A DNA stretch of 64,000 nucleotides from Diphasiastrum complanatum (taxonomy: Eukaryota > Streptophyta > Lycopodiopsida > Lycopodiales > Lycopodiaceae), in NCBI GenBank assembly GCA_029204225.1, contig CM055099.1:63580626-63644625 (forward strand). Direction: 5' to 3'. This document shows positions 36,955 through 46,246 of this stretch, piece by piece (within the stretch, counting starts at the first letter, position 1; every line of letters starts with the position of its first letter). The notes beneath the pieces were generated by a model, which worked only from the letters and a program-made list of their open reading frames with translations, searched no databases and was not told where the DNA came from. The translations under genes were made by a program, and so were the position numbers.

Positions 36955-38450
36955 TCACTCTTCATCATCAGCTTTTGTATCAGCTTCTATGGCTGTATTG
37001 TCATGAAGAAATTATCTGCTTGAGTATGCATCTAATAGATGTGCATTATCCTTGTTTCCACTAAGTTCAATATAAGTAGAGTACAATGAATAATGGGAGC
37101 TTCTGAAAGGAACATTCCCATCAGTAAAACCTAGAATGTTCAAAACATAAGATCTTTTGACAAAAATGATCTTATTTGTCTTAACAAATTTATGTCCTCC
37201 TAGATATAAATATAAAGCTTTAACTGCCATTATCAGAGTCTCCCCAACTGGGATCAGCTTCGAATGAGCAGTACAAATCTCATTCTTTAGAAAATGTCTA
37301 AGAGAGTGGCCAAGTCCACTATCGCTCTAGAACGAAGAAGCATGTTGTCTGTAACCACCTCATCTCAAAGCAGTCATCAATTATAAGGGCATCCTGCAAT
37401 AAAAAATATGCTAAGAAAAAACATTGAAAAGTAAACAACATTCATTGGCAAGGAAGTCAAAACACTTACACATTCTTCATCATCATCAGCAACCAGATCT
37501 GGATGATCAATATTATGACCACATACTGAAGAAAAATCATTTGTGAAATGCATTAATGATGGACGAGGGAAGCTCATCTGGGATTGAAATGTCGTGAATT
37601 CTTCATCAGATGGTATGCTTCGTCCATGCTCAACAAAATTTGACAAAGCTTTCGTCAAGCATTCTTCATCGGTCATTAGTCCATCCTCATCATCATAATC
37701 AATTCCAACCACAAGGTCATCTGTTTCAAAATCTACAAAGTCGTAGAATTCAGAAATTGTGCCAAATAATAAATATAGCACCTCATCCTCACGATAGTCA
37801 AAAAATTGATACAAATCAACTACAGTAATATATACATCGTCATTTATATAATACAGAGCAATTGAAAAGACATTTAGATTCATCTATAGACATTGAATCA
37901 TCAACATTAATATTATGGCCAATGAAAGAATCCCAAAGCACATCAGTATTTACATCAAGAAAATCACTATCCTTATCAGGGGTGTTGATAAGAAAGTGAC
38001 TAATATCTTTAAAGGATGATTGAACTAAGGATGATGCAATTTGAGTATCAGAAGGAACAACTTCCTCATCATCTGAGATCTGAACTAATAGAAAAAGTAC
38101 AAATCCAGTCTGTATTCAACAAAACAATATTTTCTATTGCGATAGGGACACATCGAAATGCTTTAGTAAACATTATATCTAGTCTCTGCTTGAACTGTGG
38201 GAAGAAATGGACAAGATCAATATAATACATGAAGGAGAGTGAACCTAAGGAGATAATAGGTATATTGAGTATATCCCTGAATCTAACATAATGGTCATAA
38301 AGTACTTCTGAATTAGGTTGCGCAGTCTTGAAAACATGTAAATATGGTCGAAATAGGTTGTGGAAGTAGTCTAAGTTGTCAGTTATTCCAAATTCAGTAA
38401 AAAAATGCACTTAGGCTCGTGTCACGGGTAGATCCGGAGGATGAGGCCAT
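36955..38450 (-). pseudogene. Acidic multi-exon gene, unrecognised
   Basis: ATG at 38450 in CCATGGCC context gives MASSSGSTRDTSLSAFF. A T7 run shifts the frame, then TEFGITDNLDYFHNLFRP to 38069, another shift, and an Asp/Glu-rich stretch (37466-38060: SDDEEVVPSD, DDEDGLMTDEECL, DDDEEC). GTAAGT follows near 37465, and an acceptor TTTATTGCAG near 37390 leads to DALIIDDCFEMRWLQTT. The last part (36957-37330) gives MAVKALYLYLGGHKFVKT and ends in KADDEE. About 430 codons in total, with at least three frame breaks. It lies between the transposase-like gene and the histone-like frame, on the opposite strand. No domain was recognised. Confidence 0.4.
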
Positions 38451-38550
38451 GGTAGTCGGACAAATATCGGTCCTGTGCACCACGTAAGCAATCCGAACAA
38501 AATAAATTGTAAAGAACGCACACAAGAGGGATACGTACGGTAGATAGCAA

Positions 38551-39160
38551 TGGTATATCGCACTTGTGCATAGGTATATGGCAAGCTACAACAGACAACA
38601 CAAAGTGCACGCACAAGAGATCTCACGAAATCCAAGAAAAAAAAACAAAAAATTAATCGGGTTGCATGCATTTTATAGGGCATTTTTTCACACGTGCGGT
38701 CAAACGGTCAACGGACACGTGTTGGGTCGCCATTTGTTTGTACGATTATGCACATGTGAACTGACAGTTGGACACCTATGAAATGACATCAAGACACATG
38801 TCACGTGGTCATTGCTTGGATTGGCGACACATGTTGCTTGCCCATTCATTTGTACGTTCACACACGTGTGAAATGACGATGTGACACATGTCACTAGGTC
38901 ATTGGTTGGATTGGAGACATGTGTCATTACTAGACTAAGTGACAGTTCGCACGTGTGACAAGACGATCTTTCACACGTGCAAACCACGATATAAAACTCA
39001 CAATCTACGAGAAATTTTTTCACTATTTTTTTTAGCTCTGCATATCGCACTTGTGCACCACTCTCTCATTCGCTATTCTACCTACTACCTTCCATGCGAC
39101 ATAGATCCGATATCCCCGCATACAGTCTCTGCATATCGCACTTGTACGCCCCTCTACTAT
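38551..39160. repeat. Short tandem repeats with CACGTG boxes between two divergent genes
   Basis: Two repeated themes. At 38690-38995, units of roughly 100 bp with ACACGTG(TG), GACACATGTCAC, GGTCATTG(G/C)TTGGATTGG and GACACATGT recur. CACGTG or CACATGTG boxes appear many times. At 38551, 39033 and 39129 the motif ATATCGCACTTGT recurs, the last two in a 96-bp repeat (CTCTGCATATCGCACTTGT). The region separates the minus-strand acidic gene from the plus-strand histone-like frame, so it is the shared upstream region of both. Confidence 0.6.
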
Positions 39161-39310
39161 ATTCTCTGATACCACTTATACTTCCCGCGCACTGGTCCGA
39201 TATACTCGTACATTATTTCCGTACATATTGCTTGTCTGCGAGAGCAGTCCACCCTTCTTCTTTCTATCTCGCTCATCGCACACAAGTTTGATACCCCTCA
39301 GACTACCTCA

Positions 39311-39817
39311 ATGGAGAGGAGAAAACATACCGAGAGAGATTTTTTCTTTGCTGATGCTTCCTCAGCCCCTTCCATTGCCATAAAGCTGACTCGAACTAGA
39401 CGGCGCAACCGCAGTAGGTGGCTCTATGATATTCATAAATATCAGAGATCAACCAATCTGCTAATCCAGAAAGCTCCATTATACTGTGTTGTCCGCCACA
39501 TCACTAGAGAGGATCTCAGTAGTTTTTTCAAATTCACACCCGCGGCACTTCAATGCCTTCAGGAGGCTACTGAGGACTATCAGAGCCTTTTTTTTTAAGA
39601 TTCATTTTTGCTCTCTATACATGCTAAGAGAGTAACTATTATGCCTAAAGATTTTCAACTACTCTATAGGATGCGAGATAGATACTCCAAATTACACATG
39701 TCTCGACCGGTTACTCCCAGACCAATTATCTTGAGCATACTGGTGAGGGCAAGGCTTCAGCCTCCCGTTGTTGATGATGGTGCTAAGGATGATGTTATTA
39801 TACTAAATAAAGATTAG
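39311..39817 (+). pseudogene. Divergent histone H3 / CENH3-like protein, one internal stop
   Basis: ATG at 39311 opens 168 codons in a single frame, broken only by TAA at 39596-39598. The histone fold is unmistakable: HKYQRSTNLLIQKAP (alpha-N and start of alpha-1), VVRHIT, then FTPAALQCLQEATEDY (alpha-2) and SIHAKRVTIMPKDFQLLYRM (alpha-3). The stop falls where H3 has Glu in its FED turn, so one G-to-T change explains it. The N-terminal tail (about 30 residues, MERRKHTERDFFFADASSAP) lacks the ARTKQTARKS tail. Loop 1 is about one residue longer than in H3, as in many CENH3 proteins. About 45 residues extend past the fold. AATAAA lies at the 3' end (about 39808). A stop read-through or a dead copy are both possible. 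Confidence 0.85.
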
Positions 39818-40139
39818 AAAAATATAGATAGCATAGAATAGATATAGATTGCACATGTATAGAATTGATAGAAAAATATACATTGGTATATCAAATGTTG
39901 TTCTATTTTATGAATTTGGGAGCCCAAAATACATGTACTATTGCCCAACTTGGGCTTTCATTTATTGAATGAAAGATTCTATACATAGATTTTTACTGAA
40001 CTTTATTTGAAGCTATTGTTCTTCCACAATGGTGATTGTTGTAGGTAGATCTTTGCAGCACAATTTCAGCTCCTGTCTTTTTCGCTGCTGTGACATGACA
40101 AATATTAGTGAATGTGCAATTGCAAATTATGTCATTTTC

Positions 40140-41485
40140 CATTATTTTATACTATTTTGAAATGGCAATAAACATAGAGTACTTATGAGTCTTCTGTTGA
40201 TAATAAATATGAAATAAGTTGGCAGATTGGTTTGTAATAGCATGAGCTCTGTTCCAATAAAATCAAGCGTCCAATGCTCTTCCAACTCAACCATAGTCAA
40301 ATATTCTTCATTGTAGATAATGCTTATCTCCATTCGGTTTGTGTGACCATTTAGTTTGAAGTCTTGATCTAGTGGTAGCCATGTACCTTCAATTTTCTTA
40401 TATCTCTGATAGCTAAACGTGAGACTGCGCATTTTTTTTTTGATATGATAACGAAAGATCATTGACGACTTTTAATCATGCATTCTATATCATTATTTGT
40501 TTTGCTATCCCAGCCTTGATCCATGAGATCTGACAAAGTCTCATCTGATAAATCCTTGCAAATAAATAAATTTGGTGTCCTTCGAATACTAGCACTTGAG
40601 AAAAAATCAACAAATATATGCAATGAGATAAACCAACTTAGGTGAACAATTTTTGAGCCCGTACTTATCTTCATAACATTTCTAACATCAATGAGTAGCT
40701 TGCATCTAAAAGATTCAGAAACAATATTGTCAAGAGTAGGCCACTCTTGAAACTAGGCAATAGATTGCTTCGAGCTTGCCAAAACCTCTATCTGTTTGTG
40801 GCAAATAGAAAGATTCATAAAAATATATACCACTATTTGCAAGTTCCTTTGGACTTCTTTCTCTGTATTGCAACTTTCCAACATCAGAGTGAATCACATC
40901 CAATATTCTCCTAGTGATTGTGCTGGCTCTCATTCACTTATGCATGATGGATATAAATTGAAAGAAAAAAAATGTTGAATAATTTAAATCGTAATCTGAT
41001 GAGCATCAATAAAAAAAACACCTATGATTGCAGTAGAGTGCATATGTCTTGATATGCTTTCAGTTACATTTTCGATGATCATGAGGATTGATATCTTGTA
41101 CTTTTATTTTGAATGCATATATACATGTTGTACTAAAACTTCTGATATCGAGTGACCTCTCGGAGTAGTCTTAAACTCCAAAATTTTTGCTTTCCAATAA
41201 GATTTGCATGTCAATTTTGCCCTTTTCTTTTGTCAAAAATTGCCCTTTGATGATGGATGCAACAACACCCATGAATTCTTCATATATTTTGTTGGCTTCC
41301 AGTTATCAGCTTCATCTTTCTCATTGTAAAGAATCGCAGACTCAATTTTAGATCTTGGTCTACTTGCCACTGCTATTTTCAAAGCTTGGGCGCCAAAAAT
41401 CTCTCTGATATGATACTTAATTTCAATTTTTTGTATCACATTTAATCTAATGTGAATGCCACAGTAGTCATAGTTACTGTGCATA
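40140..41485 (-). pseudogene. Unrecognised minus-strand gene, several pieces
   Basis: Adjacent minus-strand pieces: 41233-41484 (HIREIFGAQALKIAVASRP), 40730-40933 (MRASTITRRILDVIHSDVGK, ERSPKELANSGIYFYE), 40459-40674 (SKIVHLSWFISLHIFVDFF, LSDETLSDLMDQGWDSKTN) and 40142-40462. The 40459 frame is open upstream to about 40755, so pieces were probably joined by splicing or separated by frameshifts. No domain was recognised. It faces the histone-like frame tail to tail. Confidence 0.3.
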
Positions 41486-41785
41486 CTATATTTTTTAGGT
41501 AACTGTGCATACTATATTTCTATATACTGTAACTAGTATGGTTAGCAAATTTCATTATACTAACCAGCATAGTTAAGTAAATTTAACTTGAGAAATTGAC
41601 GTCGGGCAGATCAGCCAGGAAGAGCAAACCAATGGGATATGTCCATGCTGTCCAAACACAAATTTCAAAGTTTGTTATAATGTATTTTTATTTCTCAGTT
41701 TATTTGAGCTACGTTACATAGATTTTGAATTTGTGCATTTAGAGAAATAAAAGTATTTTTAAAGGGTCTTTTTTTATTTTGGAAC

Positions 41786-43245
41786 TCTTCTAATGGCTAT
41801 TTTGGATGGAAGGACACCTTTTGAGATGCTATTCAAGAGGAGGCCGAGTGTCAACTTTCTAAGAACTTTTGGATGCACATGTTATGTCAACATTACTCTT
41901 GCTGATAGGACCAAGGAGGATCCATCTTCAAACAGAGGTATTTTTGTTTGATATAGTGAGGTGAGTAAAGCCTACAAGGTTTACATTCCTTCTACTAACA
42001 AAGTGATTGTTGGTAGAGATGTCATTTTTATTGAGGGAAACATTCCAAAAGTGTCTTCAAGTATTATTGATGGTGATGTGGATGGATCTAACATTCTTGA
42101 TGTTGGTGTAAAGGATCCTACTTTAGACGGTGACGATGATGGACCTTTATGAAGTCAAAAGCCAAGGAGAACATCAAGTGAAAGACAAGTACCTTCAAGG
42201 CTCACATATGATGAAAAGGGTAAGCAAGTGGTTTCTAGAAATTATGTTGCTTTTCTAACCTCTTTTGATGAACCTACAAGTGTAGATGAAGCAAGGAAAG
42301 AAGAGGAGTGGATCCAAGCAATGGATCTTGAGTATCAAGCTCTTATGAAGAATGGAACATGGAGATTGGTAGAGTTACCAAAGGACAAGAAAGCTATTGG
42401 ATGTCTTCATGCTGTAAAATAAAGTAATGTATCTGAAAAACAAATTTTGTTCAATGACTTTGATGATCAAGTTGATGATCAAGAGGTTAATCTCAAAGGG
42501 CTTCAACAAGGCAAAAGAGAAGTTGGCAATTTGGAGCTAGTCAAGAGCATCAAAGGAGAGTGAATTGGCAAAGATGTTATGGATCTATTTTTGAAGGTTA
42601 TTGAAGACTCAAGTAAGGTCAAAGGAATATCAAGCAAGTGTTTTCAAATCTAGTTTACTTGTTCTATCTCATGTTTGAGCATTTTCATGTGGATGTGTGC
42701 AAATTGTCAAGATATGGTAAAACTAGCTACATTGGTGAGCATCATTTTGATGTTGGAGTTGTACTGGCATTCTTGGTTGGTTTTGTAGATGGAAATGAAG
42801 CTATTTGAGGTTTATTATCTCACTCATTCATGGTCAAGTCATCAAGTGATGATGGTCTCTTGTGGCAAGATGGAGATGGAGGCTCATTCATGGAGTGCCA
42901 TGGTGGATACATGGCAACAAAGGACAAAGAAGGAGGAGACATGCAAGCAAATGTTGATCACTCTCATTTATTTTTTGTTTGCTGTATTTTCTAGAGAGTT
43001 CAAAGTTGATAGCATGGAGGAATCATCTCATTTACATTCTATGTGATTCTTCATGTCATATTGAGGTGCAATATCATTTTGTGAGGGAGCAAATCGTTGC
43101 AAAGGAGGTGGAGCTTCAACATGCATCCTCAAAATAATGTGTAGCTAATATCTTCATCAAAGAATTGGGAAAGAGCTTGTTCATGAAGCATAGGATATCA
43201 CTTGGAGTGTTTTCAAAGTCATTCTAAAACTAGTTGAAGAGGAAG
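41786..43245 (+). mobile_element. RT-less copia family T, copy 2, internal part
   Basis: Starts inside the integrase C-terminus (AILDGRTPFEMLFKRRPSV, FLRTFGCTCYVNITL, KAYKVYIPSTNKVIVGRDV), with a stop near 41950. The linker (PSRLTYDEKGKQV, then DEARKEEEWIQAMDLEYQAL) and the first RT codons (TWRLVELPKDKKAIGCLHAV) follow. There, at about 42415, coding stops and the 0.6-0.8 kb non-coding middle shared with copy 1 begins. The end is an RNase H tail (HFVREQIVAKEVELQH). The 5' truncation at about 41785 abuts unrelated DNA. Family T therefore lacks RT by structure, not only by decay of this copy. Confidence 0.85.
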
Positions 43246-43855
43246 TGTGAAGATTCAACTAGTTTGATCATATTTGCTAAATTTCTATGTTTGGCAAATT
43301 GAGGCCAAATTTATTTTTGACTTAGAGTTTGACTTTTCAAAGTTCATTAGTCTAAATTTCATCTGAATAAACACTTTTTGAATGTGTGCAAAAGTTAGAA
43401 GTCGAGTTTGAGTGGATTTCAATTTAAATGTTGGGTACATTGAATCTAGACCCAGAAATAGTAGGGTTTACTTTGGAAAGCCAAGTGGCCAAATAGGGTT
43501 TGGACCTGTTATAAAAGGATGTAACTCATGAATGTAACTTATACATGGTTCTCTTGGGTTCTACTATATACTGAGTGCACTATACTTGTGATTGCTTGCA
43601 ATTCTATGTGTATAATGATCTATATTTGCTATTCTTGGATCCACACATGTGAAATACATTAGCTTGCTGGTTTTGTCCAAACAATAGTAGTACTTTATGT
43701 TTTGATACATGTTTGATCAAGTTCTATTAGAGTTTGCATCTCATTTTGTATGTAGATGCTAATTTTTCTACATTGGCAAGATTGGTAGAGTAGTTTCTTT
43801 TGTAACCAAAGATCCTTTGTAGATTTGGATCAATTATGATCTGAATTCTTTCACA
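43246..43855 (+). repeat. 3' LTR of family T, copy 2
   Basis: TGTGAAGATTCAACTAG...GAATTCTTTCACA, matching 22843-23490. Its terminal CA is joined directly to family-T internal sequence in reverse orientation at 43856. TATAAAAGG lies near 43511. Confidence 0.88.
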
Positions 43856-45668
43856 CAACTTCCCATTTAACTTGTTGAAGCCCTTTGAGCAACTTCTTGA
43901 TCATCAAAGTCATTGAAGAAACTTTTTTTTTCCAGATCCATTACTTGATTTTATAGCACATGATAACATCCATCCACTTGCATAGCATCATCTACACAAG
44001 AAGATTCACCATAAGATGTGAGAGAAGCAAAATGAGTTACTTCCACTTGCTTACCCTTCTCATCATAAGTGAGCCTTGAAGGCATTTGTCTTTTCCTTGA
44101 TGTTCTCCTTGGGTTTTGACTTGATGAAGGTCCATCATCATCACCATCTAAAGTAGGACCCTTTACATCAACATCAAGAATGTTAGATCCATGCACATAA
44201 TCATCAATAGTACTTGAAGACACTTTTGGAATGTTCCCCTCATCAAAAATGATATCTCTACCAACAATCACTTTGTTAGTAGAAGGAATGTAAACCTTGT
44301 AGGCTTTACTCACATCACTATATCCAATAAAAATAGCTTTACTTGAAGATGGATCCTCCTTGGTCCTATCATCAAGAGTAATGTTGACATAGCATGTGAA
44401 TCCAAAAGTTCTTAGAAATTTGACACTCGGCCTCTTCTTGAATATCATCTCAAAAGTGTCCTTCCATCCAAAATAGCACTCGGCCACCTATTGCAGAAGA
44501 AATTGGCACACAACAAAGCCTGATCCCAAAATGGTTTATCAAGATTAGAACTTAACCTCATGGCTTTAGCACTTTCACATAAAGTCCTATTCTTCCTTTT
44601 AGCCAGCTCCATTTTGTTGTGGGATCTTTTGTTGTATACTCCCTCTTGATCCCATGCTCATTACAAAAGGCCTTGAACTTGGTAGATATGTACTCACCAC
44701 CATTGTCACTTCTTAAGCACTTGATCCTTGTGGAAAATTGGTTTTCCCTTGCATTCTTGAACTTAACAAAGAGATCATACACTTCATCTTTGCTCTTTAG
44801 TAGATAGATCCAACAAAATCTACTAAAATCATTAGTGGAAGTTACATACATCTTAGCTCCACTATTAAGATATCCTTCCTTTTGATCATACAAGCATCTC
44901 GACTATGAGGCCTTTACCTAGCAATTGACTCACACTAAGCAAATTCTTGGTAATAGATGGAATAAACAAGACATCTATTGAGAGAGAAATATGAATTGTG
45001 CCAATCCCTTTGATTGCACACTCACATCATTGGTCATGTAGATCACCCTCTTGTCATCTCCATATGCCAACAAAGAAGTGAAGTACTCTTTGTGAAAAGA
45101 CATGTGTGAACTTGATCCATTATTAATCCACCAAGGATCTAGATCTCCATCATTAGCAATCATACATGAAGAAATCACAAAAGCATCATCATTTGCATCT
45201 TGAACATCCAAACCATCCTCATCAAGAGTAAGATTACCTTGCTTGTCTCCTTGATCTTTCTTCTGCTTGTAGCACTCACTAGCAAAGTGTCCTTTGATGC
45301 CACGATAGAAGCACTTGAGCTTTGATCTATCCTTTATTTTTCCATTTGAAGAAGCCTCCCCTTAATCTTGCGAAGTAGACTTGGACTCATAAAGCTTCTT
45401 CAAAGCTTTCCATGATGAAGTACACTTACCAATTTTCTTAAAAAGCTCATTGGCAACATTCATCTTGATCATGTGTAGAGCCCTTTTGGCCCTCTTATCA
45501 TACCTCACTTGATCTTGTTGTGTTTCTAGCCTCTCCTCCAAACCTACAACAATATCCAAAACATCATTCATCTCAAGAAGTGATTCCATCTTCAATTTCT
45601 ACAATGAATAGTTACTTGCGGTAAACCGATCAATGGCTTCCAACATGACTCCACTTGATGTTGCCATG
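43856..45668 (-). mobile_element. RT-less copia family T, inverted copy (gag to linker)
   Basis: Minus order: gag start near 45665 (MATSSGVMLEAIDRFTASNY, stop after YSL), MKMESLLEMNDVLDIVVG, KRALHMIKMNVANELFKKI; zinc knuckle CFYRGIKGHFASECYK, in which the second Cys is Arg; protease WWINNGSSSHMS, in which the catalytic Asp is Asn. Integrase has SDNGGEYISTKF, LRTFGFTCYVNITL and KVYIPSTNKVIVGRD, with a frame break at the QNG region. The linker has NPRRTSRKRQMPSRL and GESSCVDDAMQVDG. It ends at the start of the non-coding middle. Loss of the protease Asp and the knuckle Cys means the proteins would not work. Confidence 0.9.
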
Positions 45669-45811
45669 TAGAAACGACCTGATCTTCTTTTTCAACCCAT
45701 TTCAATGCACAAAGCACTCCTTTGAACAACAACAAATGTTTTCAAAAGAAATCACAAAAATTGAAACTATCTCTAAAATTCTCTTCAGCAGGTGTGCTGC
45801 TAAATATCAAC

Positions 45812-46246
45812 ATGGCATATCCGGAGCTGTACAATATTTACACCGATTGGGAGTGCAACTTTTCAATCTATTTTGCGAAAATCAAGCACAATCTGCAAGA
45901 TAGAGCGAAATCCCAAGAATACAAATCTTTCTGTACATATAATTTTTGGCAGTTTGGCACTTTTGTAGCCAAAGTATTATTTTTTGCTCAAAATTTATCT
46001 ATTAAGTATAAATTTATTCAGTTTTCATCTAGTTTATTTGAACAGATTACACTTTGGAAAACCTCTGAAGAAGATTTACAATTAGTTCAAGAACTTTTTG
46101 ATGGAACTCTTCTTCCTATAAGGTTTTCGCCATATGGCAACTTATCCATCGGGAGATATACCAGAGCCAGGGAAGATATTTTATTGCTCAAATGCCAGAG
46201 AGATTTGGAATTAGCACAACAATTGCACGAGGATCTTAATACATGA
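45812..46246 (+). CDS. Small intact ORF, unknown function (144 aa)
   Basis: ATG at 45812 in AACATGG context: MAYPELYNIYTDWECNFSIY, then FCTYNFWQFGTFVAKVLFF, FEQITLWKTSEEDLQLVQEL, YGNLSIGRYTRAREDILLL and QRDLELAQQLHEDLN. No stop over 144 codons in AT-rich DNA where neighbouring frames are short. No domain recognised. An acceptor-like TCTTCAGCAG near 45790 could mean it is the last exon of a larger gene whose first part was lost to the family-T junction at 45668. It may be part of the same block as the histone-like frame. Confidence 0.4.
   Translation: MAYPELYNIYTDWECNFSIYFAKIKHNLQDRAKSQEYKSFCTYNFWQFGTFVAKVLFFAQNLSIKYKFIQFSSSLFEQITLWKTSEEDLQLVQELFDGTLLPIRFSPYGNLSIGRYTRAREDILLLKCQRDLELAQQLHEDLNT

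Noticed and set aside
38411..38683. A 90-codon minus-strand hydrophobic frame
   Set aside because: It overlaps the start region of the acidic gene and upstream repeats; no homology or signal that supports it.
40730..40933. Possible BIR-like motif (SPKELANSGIYFYE)
   Set aside because: The Cys and His residues of a BIR zinc site cannot be found in this or adjacent frames.
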